In this document: piece by piece, positions 27,842 to 36,751 of the stretch | Position numbering within the stretch: position 1 is the stretch's first letter | Layout of the letters: each line of letters begins with the position of its first letter | DNA from: Flexivirga endophytica | GTDB lineage: Bacteria; Actinomycetota; Actinomycetes; Actinomycetales; Dermatophilaceae | Direction: 5' to 3' | Assembly: GCF_014640635.1 (NCBI RefSeq) | Contig: NZ_BMHI01000002.1 | Location: 124,001 to 188,000, forward strand | DNA length: 64,000 nt | Notes under the pieces: model-generated | The model's database searches: none | What the model was told of the DNA's origin: nothing | What the model saw: only the letters and a program-made list of their open reading frames with translations | Made by a program: the position numbers and the translations under genes

Positions 27842-28756
27842 ATGTCCACCACCACAATCGTGTTGCCGTTCCAGCCGACGACGATGTCGACCGCCCAGTT
27901 GGCGGCAGTCTCCTTCCTGGCCCGGTACTCCGGGCGAACGCACACGCTCTACGACTTCCAGCTACGGGAATGGTTCACCTGGTGCGAGACCAACGGTCTG
28001 GATCCGTTGACCGGTATCCAACGAGCCCACGTCGAGCTCTACATCCGCAGCCTCGGCGAACGCGGCCTGATTGACTCCTCGATCAACACGATGATGCACG
28101 CCGTACGCGGATACTTCCGGTTCGCACACATCGACGGTCTCATCAGCTCCGACCCGGCCGTGTACGCCCGACTGCCCAAGATTCACCGCGACGAAACCCG
28201 CACCCAAGGACTCGACCGGCTCGAGCTGATCCGCTTCCTACAGATCGCCCAAACCATCACCGTGCACCACGGCGCCCTCGCATATTTGCTGGGCATCAAC
28301 GCCTTACGCGCATCCGAAGCCGCCGCCGTCCGGATCGAGGACTACGCCGACACCCTCCGCGGGTACCGGGTGCTGCACCTGGTCGGCAAAGGCAACAAGC
28401 CCGCCACCATGCCCCTGACCGTCCCGGTGCTGCGGGTCCTGGAGACCTGCCGCGGCCAGCGCACCACCGGGCCTCTGATCCTGCGACCACTCTCCGGGAA
28501 ACCCGTTGACCGGCGCGACGTGTACCGGATGGTCACCCGCATCGCCACGGTCGCTGCATTTCCCCGGCACATCAGCCCGCACTCGCTGCGGCACGCGGCG
28601 ATCACCAACGCCTTGGACGCCGGGGTGCCGTTACGGGACGCACAGATCCTGGCCAGGCACGCTGACCCGCGCACCACCGAGCACTACGACCGTGCCCGCG
28701 GCACCCTCGACCGCCACGGCGTCCACTTCCTCACCGCCTACGTCGCCGGCGTCTGA
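27842..28756 (+). CDS. Tyrosine site-specific recombinase/integrase
   Basis: 304 residues. The N-terminal SAM-like core-binding domain lies at about 20-105 and the catalytic domain at 120-300. The catalytic set is complete: Arg156 (NALRASE), Lys183 or 186 (VGKGNK), His247 and Arg250 (HSLRH), His273 (ARHADPRT), Tyr282 (HYDRAR). It resembles XerC/D-like integrases of plasmids and small elements. It lies in the middle of the accessory island rather than at an end, so it may belong to a smaller inserted unit. No adjacent att site was found. Confidence 0.9.
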   Translation: MSTTTIVLPFQPTTMSTAQLAAVSFLARYSGRTHTLYDFQLREWFTWCETNGLDPLTGIQRAHVELYIRSLGERGLIDSSINTMMHAVRGYFRFAHIDGLISSDPAVYARLPKIHRDETRTQGLDRLELIRFLQIAQTITVHHGALAYLLGINALRASEAAAVRIEDYADTLRGYRVLHLVGKGNKPATMPLTVPVLRVLETCRGQRTTGPLILRPLSGKPVDRRDVYRMVTRIATVAAFPRHISPHSLRHAAITNALDAGVPLRDAQILARHADPRTTEHYDRARGTLDRHGVHFLTAYVAGV

Positions 28757-28892
28757 TCGACGACTCGATAACGCCGGATCCGCCCACTGTGACGCAAGCT
28801 GTGCCGTTCTTCGGGGATGACGGCTGGGCGCTGAGTCCGAAATCGGTCGGTCCGCAGATCTGACCGGCCGAGTTCGGCAGCGGAGCGCTCCC

Positions 28893-28991
28893 TCATCGAG
28901 CTGCTCTCTTGACCATCGAAACTGCCCACGCGATCGTCCCAAACAGCGTAAACAGCGCGGTCAGCTGCTGTAGCTCGTTCTTCTTCATCAT
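28893..28991 (-). CDS. Small membrane peptide
   Basis: 32 residues: Lys-rich start (MMKKNELQQ), one hydrophobic helix (LTALFTLFGTIAWAVSMV) and a basic end (KRAAR). A perfect AGGAGG lies 7 nt before the first ATG and 10 nt before the second (28988), so it is well placed for translation. It is divergent from the gene at 29099. Its size and charge recall small membrane toxins or helper peptides of mobile elements, but no family is recognised. Confidence 0.6.
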   Translation of the reverse strand: MMKKNELQQLTALFTLFGTIAWAVSMVKRAAR

Positions 28992-29098
28992 CGTCACCTC
29001 CTGTCTTGGCGTCTGTACTCATGTTTGCAAGCCGCCAACCGAGGTTGGATAGTCGTCATTGGGGGGAAAGCCCCGGACGGTGTGTCTAGAGTCATCGT

Positions 29099-30121
29099 GT
29101 GCCCTCTACCAAGCGCTCGCGCTCGGCGGTCGCGGTCATCGACGTCGAGATCGCCGACCGAGCAGCAACTCGAGGCCTCGACGTCTCACCCGGGACGGTG
29201 CGTCGATGGCGGCTAGGCGGACTCCTGCCCGATGCGGACGCTGTGGGAGATCGCCCCGTGGGCGCGCGTGCCGGTCGACGCCCACAGCAATACACCGCGG
29301 CCACGCTCGTCGAGGTCGAAGCCGCGATCGATGTGCTGATTCGCCACACCCGGCGTGGTCGCAGCCAACAGGATCTCGCTCTAATACTCTTTGCGCACCA
29401 CCTTCCTGTCAGGCCCGAACTGGTTCGGGCGGCGATCACAGTGAGACTCCACTCCATCCGCCTAGGGCTCGACGATCTGATCCGAAGAGCTCAGAGCCAG
29501 TTCCCCTCACCCGCTGATGCTGGACTTGAACTCGACGACACGTTTGAACGTGCAGAAGCACTGGCTCAATTGGCTCTAGCCGTACACCCATCGCCTTTCG
29601 GCCGGCTGCGTCGAAACCTAAAGAAGTCCGGTCAGCCTGTGAGCACGACCGACATGCTCCAGATCGCAACGTGCTTGTTCCAAATCCTTGCAGCAACCCA
29701 ACCGGGTGAAACCTCAGGCACGGATGTAGAGCTCTGGATTGATCTCATGAGGGCGCTTGGCATGGACGGCATGCTCGAGTCCGCGACAGCAGACGTTCCG
29801 CCCTTACTTCCACAGGGCGTTGGCGATTTCCTCGACGCGGCCTCCGGCGTCGGCCAACTCACGCTTCGACCACTCCCCGTAGACCTAGCCGACGACGAAC
29901 TTTTCGCTGCTCGCGATCTCGCAATCTGCGTCGCCCAAGCACTGAGATCGATATCCGACCCCACGATCCTGCACCACCTAGGCGGGCCGTCCCTCGCAAC
30001 CCTGTGGGATCCGAGCGACCCTACCCTCATCACCACCACGACAACGCTTCTTGTCCACATGCTCCGTAGCGACGAGGTACTTGACCCGTACGCGCTGATT
30101 GAGGCCCGCGATCAGGGCTAG
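29099..30121 (+). CDS. Hypothetical protein with MerR-like N-terminal DNA-binding region
   Basis: 340 residues. Residues about 25-85 (VSPGTVRRWRLGGLLPDADA, RRPQQYTAATLVEVEAAI) resemble a MerR-type winged helix that reads a promoter. The rest is mostly helical and not recognised (LALILFAHHLPVRPELVRAAI, TDMLQIATCLFQILAAT). The GTG start is 6 nt after TAGAGT, so it is probably leaderless. It is divergent from the small peptide, which it might control. Codon choice is less biased than in the conserved genes. Confidence 0.55.
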   Translation: MPSTKRSRSAVAVIDVEIADRAATRGLDVSPGTVRRWRLGGLLPDADAVGDRPVGARAGRRPQQYTAATLVEVEAAIDVLIRHTRRGRSQQDLALILFAHHLPVRPELVRAAITVRLHSIRLGLDDLIRRAQSQFPSPADAGLELDDTFERAEALAQLALAVHPSPFGRLRRNLKKSGQPVSTTDMLQIATCLFQILAATQPGETSGTDVELWIDLMRALGMDGMLESATADVPPLLPQGVGDFLDAASGVGQLTLRPLPVDLADDELFAARDLAICVAQALRSISDPTILHHLGGPSLATLWDPSDPTLITTTTTLLVHMLRSDEVLDPYALIEARDQG

Positions 30122-30318
30122 GTAGATCGTCGCCGAGCCCGGGATTCACTGCACGTCAGCACCGAGCAAGGATGCCGCGAGAAGTAGCGTCCAAATCGCC
30201 CAGAGTGATGTACCTCATCGTCGACCATCCCCTGAAGGCAGGGAGTCCGGACGGAGAAGCCGGTGGGGACTGATGGCGCGGTTCTTACTCCAGCCGATGT
30301 GCCGTCGTGTCGTTGGAG

Positions 30319-33300
30319 TCAGGACCTCGGCTTCTGCGGCGATGTCCGCGCTAGTACCGGCGCGTTCGATGTGCCGGTTAGCCCTTTGAGACTGGTGAAC
30401 CGTTGAATAAGGACGACGGCCTCTGCGGCCGCTGCAGTCCCCTCACATCGGGCGGCTCGGACAATCAGCGGCCCAATATCTCTCTTCGCCTTGGGATCCT
30501 TCAACGCCCCTGCCCAGCCCGCGACGACGCCTGGCGGCAGCGTGGCGAGCGACGCGTCGAGCAGCGTTGGTGCCCACCTGTCACATTCGGCGACCCACAG
30601 TCGAAGGTCTTCGAATGTCTGCTGATGATTGTTCGCAAGGCCGGCGGCGAAGGGCAGCATGTTCGCTTCGGCCACCTCGCGTGCAACCTCAGGGTCCACG
30701 TCGCCAACGAGTGAGAGCATTTCCGCTGCAACATCGTAGTCCTGACCTTCTAGCCTAAGGTTCAGTGGCAGGCCTTCACGCAAGAGTCGGACACTGAGTT
30801 CCGGGTGTGTGTAGACGAGCAATTCGTCGATAGCGCCGAACTCGCTCTCGTGGCGCTCCAAGATATCGAGGATGTCCTGGTGTCGAACATCGGCGATGGA
30901 GTTGAGGACGAAAAGCACGTTCTCACCGGGTCGCGGAAGTTGTTCCACCAGCGCTGCTTCGACCGCCTCCAGGTCGACCGCCCCCACCACCTTTGCCCAA
31001 CCTCGAGGATCGGCGTCGGCGTACATCAAGATGAACTCCCAGAAGTTGTGCCAGCGAAGGTCCTCTGCCGGGCTCCCGAGTTGAGCAATCAAGGCCCTGT
31101 TGTCGAGGGCACGCACGAACTTTCGAGCGGCCCTGCGGCACGCTGTCGCGGGCTGCTTGGTGCGCCGAAACATTGGCAGGTATTGGAGCAAGAATCCGAA
31201 GGTGCGGAACAGCGCGTGGTGCTCCGCGAGTGGGTCCGGCGAGAACATCGCCGCGAGCCGCTCAGCGTGTAGCTCGAATAGTCGTACGCCGAGGGCGGGA
31301 TTGAGATCGCTCAGACATTTGAACAGCTCGTCAGCCGAACGGAGGTCAGGCACTTCGTCGAGCATTCGGCTCAGGACGTCCTCATCGAGGGCTTCTCCGG
31401 TTGCCTTAATGAGGTCGCCGCCGCCGCCATGTGCGATGCGGTCGACAGCCCGAGTCGTGGAGTAGATGTGTGGCCACCCGCCATGCACGATGAGTGACGC
31501 AAGAGAGCCGGGATCAACATCGCCCATCACCGAAGCCAGGCGGCCGCTGTCATCGTTCATGAGTACGTTCACCAGCGAGCCGACAGCCCATCCTGTTTCT
31601 GGGCTTACGGACTTGACCCAGGCAACGATGACATCAATGTGCTCCCAAACGGTTGCGCCGATGACCGGAGCGTCACGTCCGTCAAGTTGTTCCAACAGCT
31701 GGGAGGCCATTGCCACCTCGGGCCCGGGCGGTGTCTCCAACGCGCGCAGAGCCAGCTGGCGGTCGTGCTCGTCGGTCCTGACGCCGCAGCTGATCAATGC
31801 CCATCGAGTCTCGGTCGAATGAGCTCGCCCTAGGAGCCAAGCGAGACCTCGCAGCGACGTCGAGGTTGAATCAACAGCGACACCGATAAGCCTTGCCGCG
31901 TCTTTGCGGTCTTCGAGCGCGACCTCCTTGGACACCTCCGGAAGAGGCATGTGCTTCGCTCGCCTCCCGCTCTGAGGCTTCGTCTCGCTGCGGTTGCCGG
32001 TGGCTGAGGCGGTGGGTTGAACCGCGACCTTCTCTGCCGCGACTTTCGTTGCATAGTGCGGCGGGTGCAGCATCCACCTCAGGACCGCGTACGCAGTCCG
32101 TAGGTGCGAGCACCGCCAAACACCTTGGTGCTCAACTGCGAGGAGGTGACGTTGAAGTGTCTCGAGGCCCTTCTCAACCCAGGCGCGGTCGCGGTTCAGT
32201 GCAACCGCATATGGCACGAGCTCATCGACCGTGACCCCTGAGTCGACACCAGCAATCTGCGCGACCGCGAGCGCACATGCCAAGAGGTCGGCGCGGTCGA
32301 AAGCGCGAACCTCCTGCATTGACCGGGAGGTGCGCCGCCACCCGCCTGTGAGGATGTAGAAGAATTGCCAGGCCGTCGGTTCCTTCGCGGCCCTTTCCAC
32401 CCGTGCCTCGAATGGCTCGTCGCCGAGGTGGTCACCCACCCAATCGTCGAGCACTTGCACCTTCGCCAGAAGGTCGTCGCGGTGCGCAAGTACGTACCGC
32501 TGCAGGACTGCGACGGCCCCCGTTCCGCTCACGGAGACCGTCGCGACACCGCCCGCAATATGGTCGACCCCGGCAATCAGGACCAACTGATCTGCCGAGG
32601 CCGCCTCGGCAAGCTCTCGCACCGTGTCTGATGACAGGTCCTGAGCGTCATCGACGAACAACAGCTTGCGGTGCGGGAAGTGGCGCAGGTCTTCAAGCCA
32701 CGGGCGAACGGCCACGCGTCGGGCTCGGTCGCGAAGTTGCAATATTTCAACTCCGTCGGCGGCGAGACGCTGCGCAACCTGATACGCGGTGATGGACTTT
32801 CCAGAGCCGCTCTCGCCGTTCAGCACGACAGCATGGCTCTGAGCCAACGCATCTTGCACGTGTTGAACCTCTTGCAGCGGGGGACAGACGGCGACATCCG
32901 CTGCCGCCAGTCGTCCACCCGACAAGGCATGTTCGAGTCCCCGGTTCGCATCGAATGTGACGACCCGCCAAGCTGCCTCGTCTTCCGCGTTCGCGTACGG
33001 CTCGGCAAGCCTGCCTAGCACCGTCGCTGAATCCCCCATGACATCATCGACGCCTGACACCCTCGGCCCAACCCGCGAAACCCGCCATTGGTCATCCAGC
33101 GGCGCGATGAGCTGTTCAACGACAACTTCATCACTTTCGGAGTACCCGATAACAAGAAGCGTGCGCGGATGCTCCTGCACCAGTTGCTGTACCCGGTTGA
33201 GCACGCTAGCCGGTACGACGCCATCTTCATGCGGGAGGACCCAGTCCGCATCGGGGTTCGCGACGTCACCGTGCGGCTTGTAGAGGACGTCGTCCGGGAT

Positions 33301-33759
33301 GCGAGTGCCGTACAAACGCAGATACGCGGCCTCCAGCGCGGAATCCCAGTTGAACGAAACCACACACTCGACGACACCCGCGTGGATCAGGCGTGCAAGG
33401 CCCTCATGAGCTTGTGAGCGCTGGCCCGACCTTTGAGCGTCCAGCGCGGTGAACTCCGCCTGGAACCGCGCCTGAGCAACGCCAGAGCCGGCGATGGTCT
33501 GCCAACCCAGCGCCCAGCGTGCCTCGTCATCCCCGACAAGGGCCTTCGCCGGGGTGTCCTCCAACCCAAGATCGGCAGCCAGGTGTGCGCGCGCCTTACG
33601 GTCCGCGTCGATGGCATCCCACATCAACGCATTCAGACCAGCAGTGTCCGGATAGCGCTGAGCAAGCGAGAGGCCAGCACCCACGACCGCGACAGCGCCC
33701 AAACTCAGGCGCTTACCCAACGCCTCAATATTCGACGCCAAACGTCCTCCCACCAGCAA
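30319..33759 (-). CDS. SIR2-like/STAND NTPase protein, putative anti-phage defence
   Basis: 1146 residues. The N-terminal SIR2-like domain (about 15-275) has VVGAGLS (25-31), SFNWD with Asn137 and KPHGD with His163, the residues that act in NAD-cleaving SIR2 defence proteins. The central P-loop domain has Walker A GESGSGKS (315-322) and Walker B LLFVDDAQD (366-374), a STAND/NACHT-like arrangement. About 650 residues of helical repeats follow, likely the sensor. SIR2-STAND proteins (Avs5-like) deplete NAD after sensing phage proteins; function here is by analogy. The start is uncertain: TTG at 33759, or TTG at 33741 with GGAGG just before it. No partner gene adjoins it. Confidence 0.8.
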   Translation of the reverse strand: MLVGGRLASNIEALGKRLSLGAVAVVGAGLSLAQRYPDTAGLNALMWDAIDADRKARAHLAADLGLEDTPAKALVGDDEARWALGWQTIAGSGVAQARFQAEFTALDAQRSGQRSQAHEGLARLIHAGVVECVVSFNWDSALEAAYLRLYGTRIPDDVLYKPHGDVANPDADWVLPHEDGVVPASVLNRVQQLVQEHPRTLLVIGYSESDEVVVEQLIAPLDDQWRVSRVGPRVSGVDDVMGDSATVLGRLAEPYANAEDEAAWRVVTFDANRGLEHALSGGRLAAADVAVCPPLQEVQHVQDALAQSHAVVLNGESGSGKSITAYQVAQRLAADGVEILQLRDRARRVAVRPWLEDLRHFPHRKLLFVDDAQDLSSDTVRELAEAASADQLVLIAGVDHIAGGVATVSVSGTGAVAVLQRYVLAHRDDLLAKVQVLDDWVGDHLGDEPFEARVERAAKEPTAWQFFYILTGGWRRTSRSMQEVRAFDRADLLACALAVAQIAGVDSGVTVDELVPYAVALNRDRAWVEKGLETLQRHLLAVEHQGVWRCSHLRTAYAVLRWMLHPPHYATKVAAEKVAVQPTASATGNRSETKPQSGRRAKHMPLPEVSKEVALEDRKDAARLIGVAVDSTSTSLRGLAWLLGRAHSTETRWALISCGVRTDEHDRQLALRALETPPGPEVAMASQLLEQLDGRDAPVIGATVWEHIDVIVAWVKSVSPETGWAVGSLVNVLMNDDSGRLASVMGDVDPGSLASLIVHGGWPHIYSTTRAVDRIAHGGGGDLIKATGEALDEDVLSRMLDEVPDLRSADELFKCLSDLNPALGVRLFELHAERLAAMFSPDPLAEHHALFRTFGFLLQYLPMFRRTKQPATACRRAARKFVRALDNRALIAQLGSPAEDLRWHNFWEFILMYADADPRGWAKVVGAVDLEAVEAALVEQLPRPGENVLFVLNSIADVRHQDILDILERHESEFGAIDELLVYTHPELSVRLLREGLPLNLRLEGQDYDVAAEMLSLVGDVDPEVAREVAEANMLPFAAGLANNHQQTFEDLRLWVAECDRWAPTLLDASLATLPPGVVAGWAGALKDPKAKRDIGPLIVRAARCEGTAAAAEAVVLIQRFTSLKGLTGTSNAPVLARTSPQKPRS

Positions 33760-34098
33760 CGCGTCCTAGCTCATTCATGCGCCCGATCGTCGCACGACAC
33801 CCCACCCGGCGTCGGACCGCACAGCCGGTCGGTGTGAGGGGTGGACGATGTTCTGGTGTGTCACGCCACTGCTGACAGCACCAAGTCCTCAAACTTGCAA
33901 AAATGCGAACGGTCGGGCGCCGAGCACAACGCAACAGTTCGGGCCGCGTCACTCCGCCGCGTGTCGGCGTACAGACGGGGTTGTCTTGATCGCCGGTGCG
34001 ATCGCTTTGGGAGGCCAGCTTCTCGAGAGAGTCGGCAGCGTAGTGAGGTTGGCACACGGGTCCGATTCCCGGGGAGGAGAAGAGTCGCGATTGGTGCC

Positions 34099-34129
34099 TT
34101 GACTTCAAGTCCGCTTGAAGTGGCACGCT
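34099..34129 (+). promoter_or_regulatory. MerR-type promoter with 19-bp spacer and dyad
   Basis: A -35 box TTGACT (34099-34104) and a -10-like CACGCT (34124-34129) are 19 bp apart, and the spacer holds a perfect dyad ACTTCAAG-TCCG-CTTGAAGT (34102-34121). An over-long spacer with a central dyad is the mark of MerR-family promoters. No merR-like gene adjoins it. Confidence 0.6.
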
Positions 34130-34159
34130 CGGACCACTATCCGAAGGCACGGTGAATTC

Positions 34160-34239
34160 ATGAGCACACGAAGCGTATCCACGCGGTCCAGTTGGTCCAC
34201 GTCACTGTCGTCGACCTCGACGCGCGGCGGCGGTCCTGA
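34160..34239 (+). pseudogene. Fragment resembling the start of a VOC protein
   Basis: Downstream of the MerR-type promoter, one frame reads TKRIHAVQLVHVTVVDLDA, like the first strand of a glyoxalase/VOC domain, and stops at 34237-34239. The only ATG (34160) is in another frame. It looks like a truncated, frameshifted copy in front of the intact VOC gene. Confidence 0.3.
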
Positions 34240-34280
34240 GGCCAGCTCCGGCCCAACCCAACGTACGTCTGGCCGTGACC

Positions 34281-34718
34281 ATGACTGACTTCGCACTCCA
34301 CCTCGTTGTCGAAGACGTGCCGGCTGCGGTGGACTTCTATAAGCGGGGGTTGGGGGCGCAGGTGACACGAATGCTTCACCTCCCGGACGGCTCCATCGCG
34401 ACCGCCGAGCTGACTGTGGACGGACTGCAGATGGCGCTGGCCGCCCCCGTGCCCGGGACGTCGTTGGCGACTCCGCGGTCCACGGGCACGTCCGTGGCCG
34501 CCTACCGCTTCATCGTTCAGGATGCTGACGCCGCAATGGACCGAGCGGTCTCAGCCGGCGCGACCGTGCATTCACCCGCGCAGGATGCCTTTTGGGGCGT
34601 GCGGACCGGGGAGGTTCTGGACCCGTCGGGCCACCGTTGGGCCTTCGACCAGCCGTTGCGAGAGATTCCGGTGGAGGAGATTGAGGCGCAACTCGCGGCC
34701 ATGTTCGGCAGCGCCTGA
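34281..34718 (+). CDS. VOC-family (glyoxalase/bleomycin-resistance-like) protein
   Basis: 145 residues. Two beta-alpha-beta-beta-beta modules typical of PhnB-like VOC proteins: FALHLVVEDVPAAVDFYKRGLGA, then AYRFIVQDADAAMDRAVSAGA and GEVLDPSGHRWAF. The metal-ligand positions are only partly kept (His near the start, Glu in TGEVLDP). It could bind or modify a toxic small molecule. GTG at 34275 in the same frame is an equal start candidate; neither has a clear ribosome-binding site. It lies after the MerR-type promoter, at the right edge of the island. Confidence 0.8.
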   Translation: MTDFALHLVVEDVPAAVDFYKRGLGAQVTRMLHLPDGSIATAELTVDGLQMALAAPVPGTSLATPRSTGTSVAAYRFIVQDADAAMDRAVSAGATVHSPAQDAFWGVRTGEVLDPSGHRWAFDQPLREIPVEEIEAQLAAMFGSA

Positions 34719-35327
34719 CACAGTCCCAGGCAGAAACCTCGACGACGCCTCGCATCGAGTGGGAGTGACCTAGGGGCGGTAGGACACTCGACCCGGCTGT
34801 CCCTCGCTACGGATGCCCGGCCTTTCGCTGTCAGTCCCTACTCACGCTCGGGCCGGCGGAAATGTTCGTCACTTCGCCGCGAGGGAGTTGCTATTGGCCG
34901 GCTGGCGAATCGCGAGCGCGAACGGGACAGTTCGCCGTAGCGTCCTGGCACTCCATCGAGATTGTGGCTCCGGCAGCGGCGTGTGTGACGGCGGTATCGA
35001 GGGGGAAGCGATGGTGCAGGAAGCTGACTGGGGATGCGAGACCACGGCGGTGGTCGCTAGCCACTTCGGAATCGAGTACCCGGTGACGCCGCCCGAAGCC
35101 AAGTGAGTCTCTCCGCCGCTAGTGCAACTGCCGTGGAAGCGACCAACGCGGCACGAGAGCGGCGAGCAAGACCGTATGGCGAGCCTTGGAACGCGCCATA
35201 CGATGTCGAAGACTTCGCTCACGCGGAACGCACTACGGAGCCGTCGTCGGCTCGCCCCATCGTCAGGTTCACCCGTAGGAGGCAGACGAGGAGACGACAA
35301 GGAACCAACCGCCCCATCGTCCCCGAA
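34719..35327 (+). other. Gene-free region at the right edge of the island
   Basis: About 600 nt; the short open frames have no motif or ribosome-binding site. A GTATGGCG (35174-35181) and CGCCATAC (35194-35201) pair forms a 9-bp inverted repeat CGTATGGCG/CGCCATACG (35173-35202), the first copies of this motif since 21769, and so a useful marker of the end of foreign DNA. Confidence 0.45.
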
Positions 35328-35732
35328 TCAGGCGTGCGACGGTGCGGTGATCTGCCTACCGTCCTCGTACCACGCATCCATTCGATCCCAATAGATCGAC
35401 CCATAACCCGCTAGGTCCAGCGCGTCGTCATAGTGCTCGGGGTAGGTCCACACCGCATCGGAAATGACAGCGTCACCCACGACAAGGTCGAAATAGTCGG
35501 CTTGCCCCTTGCGCGGGCACACGGTGTGCGTCTGGCTGGGCCGCAGAAAATGGGCGGGGATGTCCGCCAACGGGAAGTAGTAGACCGGTTCGTGATCCTT
35601 CTCCAGCAGCCGGATGCCATCCGCGGTGTCCACGACGGTCTCGCCACCGAGCGTCGCACGAACAGTACGACCGATCGGCTCAATGGAGATGACGCCATTG
35701 GGGGCGGTGACACGCCCATCAGGAGTGTTCAT
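35328..35732 (-). CDS. DUF427 protein
   Basis: 134 residues covering one DUF427 domain: RTVRATLGGETVVDTADG, PVYYFPLADIP, HTVCPRKGQADYF, and the ending GYGSIYWDRMDAWYEDG. The family is widespread in actinobacteria and has a beta-tent fold; its role is unknown. Monocistronic. Confidence 0.9.
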   Translation of the reverse strand: MNTPDGRVTAPNGVISIEPIGRTVRATLGGETVVDTADGIRLLEKDHEPVYYFPLADIPAHFLRPSQTHTVCPRKGQADYFDLVVGDAVISDAVWTYPEHYDDALDLAGYGSIYWDRMDAWYEDGRQITAPSHA

Positions 35733-36073
35733 GACAGCGTCAACCGCTGGCCCCGACTCGATGTTCCCAGTGACGGCGCCACGCCCGCGGCCTCTTAGCT
35801 GCGATCGAGACAGGCACTACTCATACCGCGATCGGTGCTCCCCTCGCGCGCGTCATACGGGCGCGTGCGACTCGTGTCCTGGCGAACGTGCAGCACCCGA
35901 AAACCTGATGCCGAGCGCGGCACGGGGTCAGGTGACTGACCACGATCCAGGGCGCGAGTTGCAGCGCCGGTGGGCCACGATCTGCACCATGCGGGGACGC
36001 ACTCGAAACCCTGAGGACGTAACGATTCCGATCACCGGGACATCGCGAAATCAGCGTCCAGCTGCCACATCCC
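35733..36073. other. Intergenic region without recognised features
   Basis: About 340 nt between two minus-strand units. I see no gene or strong hairpin. Confidence 0.4.
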
Positions 36074-36751
36074 TCAGGATGGCGATGAACCTTGGCCGGC
36101 CTGGGCGTCGGTCGAGTCGCGGGCGTCGGCGGCGTCGGGGCGCCACGGCTCGCGCACATGCGCCAGCCAGACCTCCTCGGGTTCGAGCTCGCGGATGAGC
36201 CGTTGCCCTTCGGTGCGTGGCTCGTCCAACTCGCCGAACCACACTGCGGTGTCGCCGCAGATGACGAGCGGACGTCGTCCGGTCTCGATGACTACGAGCT
36301 GCGAACCGGGCGTGTGGCCCGGTGCCGGGACGAGCCGGATCCCGGGAAGCAGCTCGAGTTCTCCGTCGACCGGCACGTACTGCAGGCCGGGCGCGTCGAC
36401 CCAATCGCGGATCGTGTAGTCGTCCTCGTTGCGGGCGTCGTCGAGCTCGCGGCGCTGGACGTAGATCGGACGTCCGGGAAAGAGGTGGTTGCCGCCGCAG
36501 TGGTCGGCGTGCAGATGCGTGTTGACGATGATGTCGATGCCCGAGAGGTCGAAGCCTTGCTCGCTCAAGGGATAAAGGCGCGGATCGAAGGCTGCCACGA
36601 CCGCGGGGTGGCGCTCCGTCATACCGGTATCGACCAGCACCCGACCGTCCGGATGGTCGATGACGTGCACGCGCACGGGCATCACCTCGCCCTCGACATG
36701 CAGCTCGGCAACGACAATCGGCGTGACGGTGACGGCGCTGCCGGCGTTCAT
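36074..36751 (-). CDS. MBL-fold metallo-hydrolase
   Basis: 225 residues. The metallo-beta-lactamase motif THLHADHCGG carries the di-zinc ligands, with LVDTGM upstream, PGHTPGS and CGDTAVWFG downstream. The layout resembles quorum-quenching lactonases (AttM/AiiA group) and other small-molecule hydrolases. ATG at 36751 overlaps the previous stop by 4 nt; last gene of an ArsR-SRPBCC-MBL operon. Confidence 0.87.
   Translation of the reverse strand: MNAGSAVTVTPIVVAELHVEGEVMPVRVHVIDHPDGRVLVDTGMTERHPAVVAAFDPRLYPLSEQGFDLSGIDIIVNTHLHADHCGGNHLFPGRPIYVQRRELDDARNEDDYTIRDWVDAPGLQYVPVDGELELLPGIRLVPAPGHTPGSQLVVIETGRRPLVICGDTAVWFGELDEPRTEGQRLIRELEPEEVWLAHVREPWRPDAADARDSTDAQAGQGSSPS

Noticed and set aside
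34040-34075. T-arm-like word GGGTCCGATTCCC near the right edge of the island, suggesting a tRNA end or attachment site
   Set aside because: No matching acceptor stem, D-arm or anticodon arm upstream, and the loop is not TTCGA; no second copy was found to support an att site.
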